This document shows, one piece after another, positions 58,253-64,000 of a stretch of 64,000 bases of DNA. The stretch spans positions 620,001 to 684,000 of the forward strand of contig NW_024037057.1 of assembly GCF_015706575.1 (NCBI RefSeq), in the 5' to 3' direction. Made by a program: the position numbers and the translations under genes. The notes under the pieces were generated by a model. The model saw only the letters and a program-made list of their open reading frames with translations. It searched no databases and was not told the origin of the DNA. Source of the stretch: Patiria miniata (taxonomy: Eukaryota; Echinodermata; Asteroidea; Valvatida; Asterinidae). The number at the start of each line of letters is the position of its first letter. The stretch's first letter is position 1.

Positions 58253-58764
58253 TATCAGCAGGTAATTAGGCCTAAATGTACATTTTACATTTAACAGAAC
58301 AACTTGAACAATGATATTCGGCAAGGATATAATATTACTGCAGAACTGTCCAACTGTTCAACTGTTGTCTGTACCGTCAAGAGCTGTTGAATTATTCGCT
58401 GTACATGTCTAGTGTAGCGGTGGTGGTCTCCCGGTCATCATATACTGTTTAATGTTTACATGATTTCCGGCGTTTTGATGTACGTGTTTGACGTTTACCA
58501 GTTCCGTTATTGCGGTTGTCCGTTGTACATCTTTCTTGTTTGCACTTGCGTGGTGCCGTGGTCTCTCAACTTCGTGTTTTCGGTTGAAACGGACAAAATT
58601 CTCTGTCTCTCCAATCGGCTCGTACGCAGCTTTGCCGGCTCGGATTCGCGAGTTCAGCTCCAAAATTGGTGCCAAAAGTTGATCGGATAGGAGTTGTGGC
58701 GGTTGGCTGTCCGTCTGGATTCCAGTCAATTTTCATACATGACTGTGTAGAACAGCGGTGTGGG

Positions 58765-59049
58765 CATGGGCGTCGCCAGGATTTTTTTTAGAGGGGGGCA
58801 AAAAAAACTTTTGCCAAAAAATGCTTGTATTTCTCAACACATTCTCGATTTATCAGTTTTAGAGGGGGGCAGGGATATTTTGCCCCCCCCCCCCAACTCA
58901 TTACATTTACACCACTTTGTCTTCCCGCCTCTTTTTTTTTTTTTTTTTTTACTTTCTTTTTCCTTCCTTTTTTTTTTTTTTTTTTGCTTTTCCGGGGGGG
59001 GGGGGGGGGCAAGTGCCCCCCCTTGCCCCCCCCCCTCGCGACGCCCATG
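58765..59049. mobile_element. hAT-like MITE with CATGGGCGTCGC ends
   Basis: The left end is CATGGGCGTCGCC and the complemented right end is CATGGGCGTCGCG. It is flanked by GGTGTGGG at 58,757-58,764 and 59,050-59,057, an 8-bp target duplication typical of hAT elements. The interior is long T-, C- and G-runs, which create spurious ORFs rich in F, P and G. Confidence 0.75.
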
Positions 59050-59057
59050 GGTGTGGG

Positions 59058-60364
59058 CCGGTCTATCAATGTTGCATCTTGGCCTATGTCACATCACTGG
59101 AGAGGCGGTCTGAAAACCTTCCTCTTCTGCAGGAACTCAACGTTCACAAGCGGGGATCAGACTCAGAGCACGTCATACGATGCATCTTGTCAGCTTACCA
59201 GCTTTTCAACCAGCATGGCAATGCGCCGCAATTCCAACCCCAAACTCTGTGGCGCGCGACGGGTGGACTCGTGTACAACTATGGCTCGCAACATGTACAG
59301 TGCACTGCACAGCGTGTATGGCTGTATGTGCCGTTTACGTGCGTGGCTAGGCTTGGCGCTCGGCTGGCGAGTGTCGGCTGAAGTTCACGTAGTGAAAGTT
59401 ACGAGGAGTGCTCCGGCGGGGCTGTTCATCTTTGCCAAAGCGGTCCAGCAGGGGCTACGTTCGAACCGCTGCCACCATGTAATATTTTGGGTGTGTAAAT
59501 AAGCACACAAGTTATGAAGACAATCGGAATAGTTCAGCCAATTTATTCATTTGTATCTTCGTGTCAGTCTTCCATGACGGGAGTGTTAAAACAATGTACT
59601 TGTTTACATATCATTTGTGGGCATTGATGCGCATAGTAAAATAGTCCAATATCATTACAAAAGGAACGTTTTTTTGCATACACAATTGTAGACTCGGAAC
59701 TGTAGATTTGTGCATGGGACGTTTTGTGGGTGCCAAATTAGAATAATAAATTGATTAATTTCTGTGGCTAACTTTGCCAAAAATATTACGTTTATGTGGC
59801 TAACTTTGCCAAAAAGGGAAATAAAATTTGACAGGCTTTTGTCTATAAATAATAAGATAATCTGGGCAGTATTTTTGCCGTTGAAAATTAAATAAGGTCT
59901 GTATTTATTTATAAGTGCTGAAGAATAAATAAAAGGAACCACCTGGGTTATCGGTAAAGGAAATAATTAAATGCGACGTCACCGTAGCTCACCTATTAGC
60001 TGTATGCTACTGCCAAACCGGTTCACTACGGCAACGAAGCAGAAACTCACGGACTAATATAAATGAAATTAGAAGACTTGAATTGTGGAGCGTGACGATG
60101 TAGGCCTGTCTTGCTGCCGGTTGAGCTAACACGGAACTGGGGGCTCGTGCATGGAACCAATGCTGCTTTATAAGAAAAAGGACACGCTTGGCTACTCGCG
60201 TTGCGTAGGTGCAGCTGCCAATAATAATAATAGGAATTCAGGCTACTACAGACGGACGTGCGTTGTCCTGGACGTGGTATATGGCCTCTGGCGTGTAGAT
60301 GGCCTCCGCGGAAATAGCTGCAGTGTACTTGTCATTGCAAATTTATTTACCGGTGATAGGAACG
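59058..60364. other. Intergenic upstream of the transporter gene
   Basis: ORF tails reaching 59,502 show no recognisable family. A direct repeat (GTGGCTAACTTTGCCAAAAA) occurs at about 59,764 and 59,796. Exon 1 of the transporter lies in a frame open from 60,299, whose first ATG is an alternative start. Confidence 0.4.
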
Positions 60365-63260
60365 ATGGAACAGCAGCAATACAGACAGTTGGGGGCAGAT
60401 AGGAGGAACCGTTTTGTGGGATTGCTGGCCATACTAGGCACATGGGTCAACTGGTTCATTTGGGTGGGTACGGTTAAAAGTCTCGCCACGCTGCTACCGA
60501 CTCTACGGGACCAGATGGAAACATATACATGGGTTATCGGTTGGATTATTGTGATCATGGAAGTCACTGCTGATCTCATTGGTAAGGAGAACAAATGACT
60601 GACCTGAATATTATGGTCACTCGTAATCCATTCCATGATATAAGATGTTTCGTTTTACCATAGTATTAGATTGTTAAATTCCATTGGTTATGGACTGTTC
60701 AAGTTGCGTGTATAATGACTACATGATAGACCCGTGAAGTGCATCACCTCGTGTACTCCAGCTAGGTTATTACCTTTGATCGTTTATGAATAGTGTAATC
60801 TCCACTGCAGAGTATAACACAGCTGGGCAATGTATCCCAAGACTTGTCGAGTGTGACGTACGCGCATATCATTGATGAAAACAACGAACTTTACAATTAT
60901 ATATAAATATGCATATAGCATAGGTGTCAAAAAAGTCTGGTATTTCATACGAATTATCATTATAGTATTACTTTCGAGGACTTGTAGTTACCTAAAACGA
61001 TGCTATAACAGAATGATTGGTATCTGCTGTGACAAAGTCCATGGGTTGTGACACCCTAAGCTACGCTTCGAGTGCAATTTGACCTCATCGGGCTTACAGA
61101 ACCCAAGGGCCACATTACAGCAGACGATTTAATACATGTATTTAACCCCTTAGGCCAAAAAAAAAGTCTTCGGTTTCTGGTATGCGCGCACGTCGCCGTA
61201 GCCATGCGCGTCGGCAAAATGAAAAAGTTTTTTTTTTCAATAAAAGATGATGTCTCAAAAACGTCAAACTCACTGGTTTGACTGGAATCCTGCTGCTGCA
61301 CAATTTTAACGTATTTTTAGATGGGGTTATGATCGAGAATAAGCTTTATGTGGCCTCTCTGGACTCCAATATAATTGCACAAAGTTTAGTCGGGCACCAT
61401 TTGCAGTCATCAGCCGGCATTTGAAGCAAAAAAAAAACAGGTAAAAAAAAAATATGCCGCGTCGCCGCAGCACTTTTTGGGCAAGTTCCATACCAGAAAC
61501 CGGAGACTTTTTTTGGGGGGGGGGGGGGGGCCTTAAGGACGGGGTGTAATGGGGACATTCCTCCACACATAGAGCAAGTGGCCTGCATGACTGCACGGCC
61601 TTTGTGCGGTAGCGGGACTGCACAAAAGCAGCAGCTGTGGAACTACCCATTAGCCGTGTTTCACGGCATACCACAGCTGGCAACTGCATTCCAATGAGGA
61701 TTAGCGGCCGCGGCCATGACCACTTCCCGTACTCGTGGGGTAGGTTCACTTCATACTATCGTAGTCGTCGTTGTAGTCACCTGATTACCTGAACCATCAC
61801 CATAAAGCACAAAACTGCAAACTGCAAAAAGGAACAACAAAAGAGAAATTCAGAACTCGAAAGGCCACTACGTTTCATTAAAAAAATATGAACGGAAACT
61901 AATCCAAAAAAGGCTTTGTTAATAATAATGCTAATTCCAGCTTACGTTTTAGGCCCATTTGCAGCCCCTCTTGGAAGGCGCTTCGGTGTCCGGATTTGTG
62001 TGATGGTCAGTGGTTTGATGATCGGCCTCGCTTTCATCATTGCCTCGTTTTCGTCAGCTGCGGTAATGGCAGTTGTGTTGGCAGTCTTAGCTGGTAAGTG
62101 TAAAACCTGACAATGACCCAACCTCCCAACTTTTAATTAAATCGCCCGATTTGGATGAGTTGACGTTTCCATATCTGTGTGTTGCAGTGTCAGTTAGCTC
62201 TGTGGTCACTCAATCTCTAACGTCAAAATAGAAATTAATAGGTTTTCATTCAAATTAAAACGATATTCGAAATGGTTTCTTTAGTTACTGTCGCAAACGA
62301 AATAAAAGCACAAACGAACTCAGTATTTTATCTCACCAATTGTCGTGCTCAGATTATTTAAGTGATTTTCTTTGTCCTATCCTTTATATGTTCCTTATAT
62401 GTTCGTTATAGGACCCGGACTTGGGATTTCTAATGTTTTGTGCAAAGAGCTAGTTGGAAAATGTTTTAGCTCACGGAGAATCTCAACAGCTTTCGCCATC
62501 TCTCAATCTGGTGCATCTATCTCATATATGGTTGTGCCACCAATGACGCAATTATTCTTGGATACATATGGCTGGAGAGCCACTATGCTTCTTTTGGGCG
62601 CCATTTTCTTTCACATGACGGTTTGTGGCGCCCTCTTCCGGTTCCCGCCAAGCTGTGGCGTGATAGTGGCTTCAAACTACTCGGTCATACCAGATGATTG
62701 TGTCCAGGAAGAACACCAAAGCAACGACAACGCCTCGAGAGAACCAAACGAGCATCAGAAAATGTCAGCTTTCCGAGCCCTCTGCCAACATCTCAACACT
62801 GAACTCTTCTTCAATCGGTCATACTGGTGCTTAGCAGTCATGGGCATTGTGAATAATGTCAGCACTTTAGGCTGGGCGGTGTACTTCGTTCCTCACACTC
62901 AGACCAAGGGTTTCACACCGAAGGAATCAGTCATCCTGACTGCGATCATGGGAATGACGAAGGTTGTCGCTGCTTTCACTCTCGGACCCCTGATGGACAA
63001 AGTTAAGATAGTCAGCTCCAGGGGGTTCTTGGGAATTGCTCTGACGTCACTCACCGTGTATTACCTTATCGACCCATGGCTTACATCTTTCTGGTTGAAT
63101 GCGATTAATGTTGCCATCTACGCCTGTTCATCCTTCTTGGTTTGGCTTCTGACTGATGTTTTGGTGTGCGAAGTAGTCACAGCCGATCAACTGGGCAGTG
63201 CATTCGGCTGGATAGGAATAAAATGCGCTGTTTTCTCTTTCGTCCTTCTTTATTTACCAG
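60365..63260 (+). CDS. SLC16-like transporter (monocarboxylate transporter family, MFS), 3' end outside window
   Basis: Three exons join cleanly through phase-1 introns. Exon 1 is 60,365-60,581 (MEQQQYRQLGAD..., TM1 and start of TM2; an upstream in-frame ATG is at 60,299). Exon 2 is 61,953-62,093 (GPFAAPLGRRFGVR, TM3 and TM4). Exon 3 is 62,412-63,260. Junction peptides read DLI-GPFAAPLG and LAVLA-GPGLGISNV as in MCT proteins. Exon 3 has FSSRRISTAFAISQSGAS (family R-rich TM4-TM5 region), the YGWRATMLLLGAIF motif, a long hydrophilic loop (VIPDDCVQEEHQ...) between TM6 and TM7, and TM7-TM11. About 402 codons are present, and a donor GTCAGT at 63,261 leads to missing exon(s) for TM12 and the tail. 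The TM8 GxxDxxxR pattern of MCT1 is replaced (GMTKVVAAFTLGPLMDK), so proton-coupled lactate transport is doubtful. The substrate is unknown. Confidence 0.85.
61146..61532. mobile_element. TTAA-target MITE, family 2, in transporter intron 1
   Basis: It is flanked by TTAA at 61,142-61,145 and 61,533-61,536. Inverted ends share GGCC-A-run-GTCTTCGGTTTCTGGTATG and its complement (CATACCAGAAACCGGAGAC), with a G-run expansion on the right. The body matches 40,195-40,425. Confidence 0.75.
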
Positions 63261-63461
63261 GTCAGTGGACAAATTGATTTAATACACGAAACCCCTTGAA
63301 AATGGCGTGGAAATGTTCTTATAAAACTAGTAGAATCAATAGTCTAGTAGGAAGACAGAGTTCCCATGCACCCCCTGGATATATTTTTCTAACCTATTTT
63401 TGTGTAATCCTCAAGGTGTCTAGAGAACGAATTTTGATTTCCCAAGAACTGTCCCATGGGG

Positions 63462-63861
63462 CAGGCGCGGTTCTAGAACCAATATTTTTGGGGGGCTAGC
63501 AGGGTGGATACAGAATTTTTTTTCAGGGAGGCGTGCTGAAATGTAGACCGGTTATTTTTTCCAGACACTTAGGCCTCCGAAAATCAAGAGGTCTCATGCC
63601 ATATTTTCAATGGGGAGCGCCAATAAAATCCTAAAATCATTGACACTATATTAACTAATGCACCCTTGTCACGACTGTTTTTTTTAGGAAGACCGTTTGC
63701 ATGTACATTACAATCCTTCATTTTGCTAATGCATTTTTTTTTTTCACGGAATTTATTTTGGGGGGGCTAGAAAATTATTATTATTTTTTTTTTTTTTTTT
63801 TTTTGGGGGGGGGGCTAAGGCCCCCCCCTAGCCCCCCCCCCCCCCCGTAGAACCGCGCCTG
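63462..63861. mobile_element. hAT-like MITE with CAGGCGCGGTTCTA ends
   Basis: The left end is CAGGCGCGGTTCTAGAACC and the complemented right end is CAGGCGCGGTTCTACGG. It is flanked by the 8-bp duplication CCATGGGG at 63,454-63,461 and 63,862-63,869. The right part has long T-, G- and C-runs. It lies in the transporter intron downstream of exon 3. Confidence 0.8.
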
Positions 63862-64000
63862 CCATGGGGATTGGGCGGCCATCTTTGATTTCGACGAAAA
63901 TCGATTAATTGACGTAACTTTTGAAGCAGGCATCATAGTGAGACAAATGAAACACGTTTTCTTGGGTAATTTGGGCGAGAGGAATCGATTAAAAGCATTA

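Noticed and set aside
58788..59502. ORFs rich in phenylalanine, proline and glycine
   Set aside because: They come from T-, C- and G-runs inside a hAT-like MITE and its flank; no domain is visible.

Overview
The window looks like nuclear DNA of a marine invertebrate, most likely a deuterostome such as an echinoderm, hemichordate or lancelet. It has introns with GT..AG borders, AT-rich gene-poor spacers, very many small non-autonomous DNA transposons and tRNA-derived SINEs, long poly-C/poly-G tracts, an L2/CR1-like LINE remnant and a local expansion of class A GPCR genes. No species can be named from the sequence alone.

Region 1 (about 1-35,180) is a tandem array of segmental duplications of roughly 11-12 kb. 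Three intact intronless GPCR genes lie on the minus strand (9,565-10,572; 21,564-22,571; 32,981-33,997). By eye GPCR1 and GPCR3 are about 85% identical. Each unit carries the same order of upstream flank, gene and downstream flank, and the units differ mainly by transposon insertions whose empty sites can be read in sister units. Two broken relatives are present: the C-terminal half of a receptor on the plus strand (about 370-1,056) inside a rearranged inverted segment, and an N-terminal stub (18,292-18,360) that keeps its upstream flank. A fifth, partial unit without a receptor remains at 41,590-42,335.

Region 2 (about 35,180-52,000) is repeat-rich and gene-poor: a SINE, nested DNA elements (35,460-37,221), a truncated reverse transcriptase (43,706-44,265, minus) and a frameshifted THAP-domain relic (45,890-46,137). 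The long remainder shows no gene I can support.

Region 3 (about 52,080-57,600) holds the most notable gene. A 607-codon open exon (53,395-55,217, plus) joins a zinc-binding module like the non-core N-terminal part of vertebrate RAG1 to a coiled coil and a P-element/THAP9-type transposase domain. It ends exactly at a GTAAGT splice donor, and a plausible GC-rich first exon lies 1.2 kb upstream. The 3' exons carrying the last catalytic residue were not found. Downstream, at 57,571-57,586, a perfect histone-type 3' stem-loop sits on the minus strand with no histone gene beside it.

Region 4 (about 58,000-64,000) contains three exons of an SLC16-like (monocarboxylate transporter family) gene (60,365-63,260, plus), joined by three phase-1 introns and running off the window, together with several small hAT-like and TTAA-target elements.

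The GPCR genes are plausibly co-regulated paralogues because a block of about 0.7 kb upstream of the start codon is shared by all copies. The transposase-like gene and the transporter show no functional link to them.
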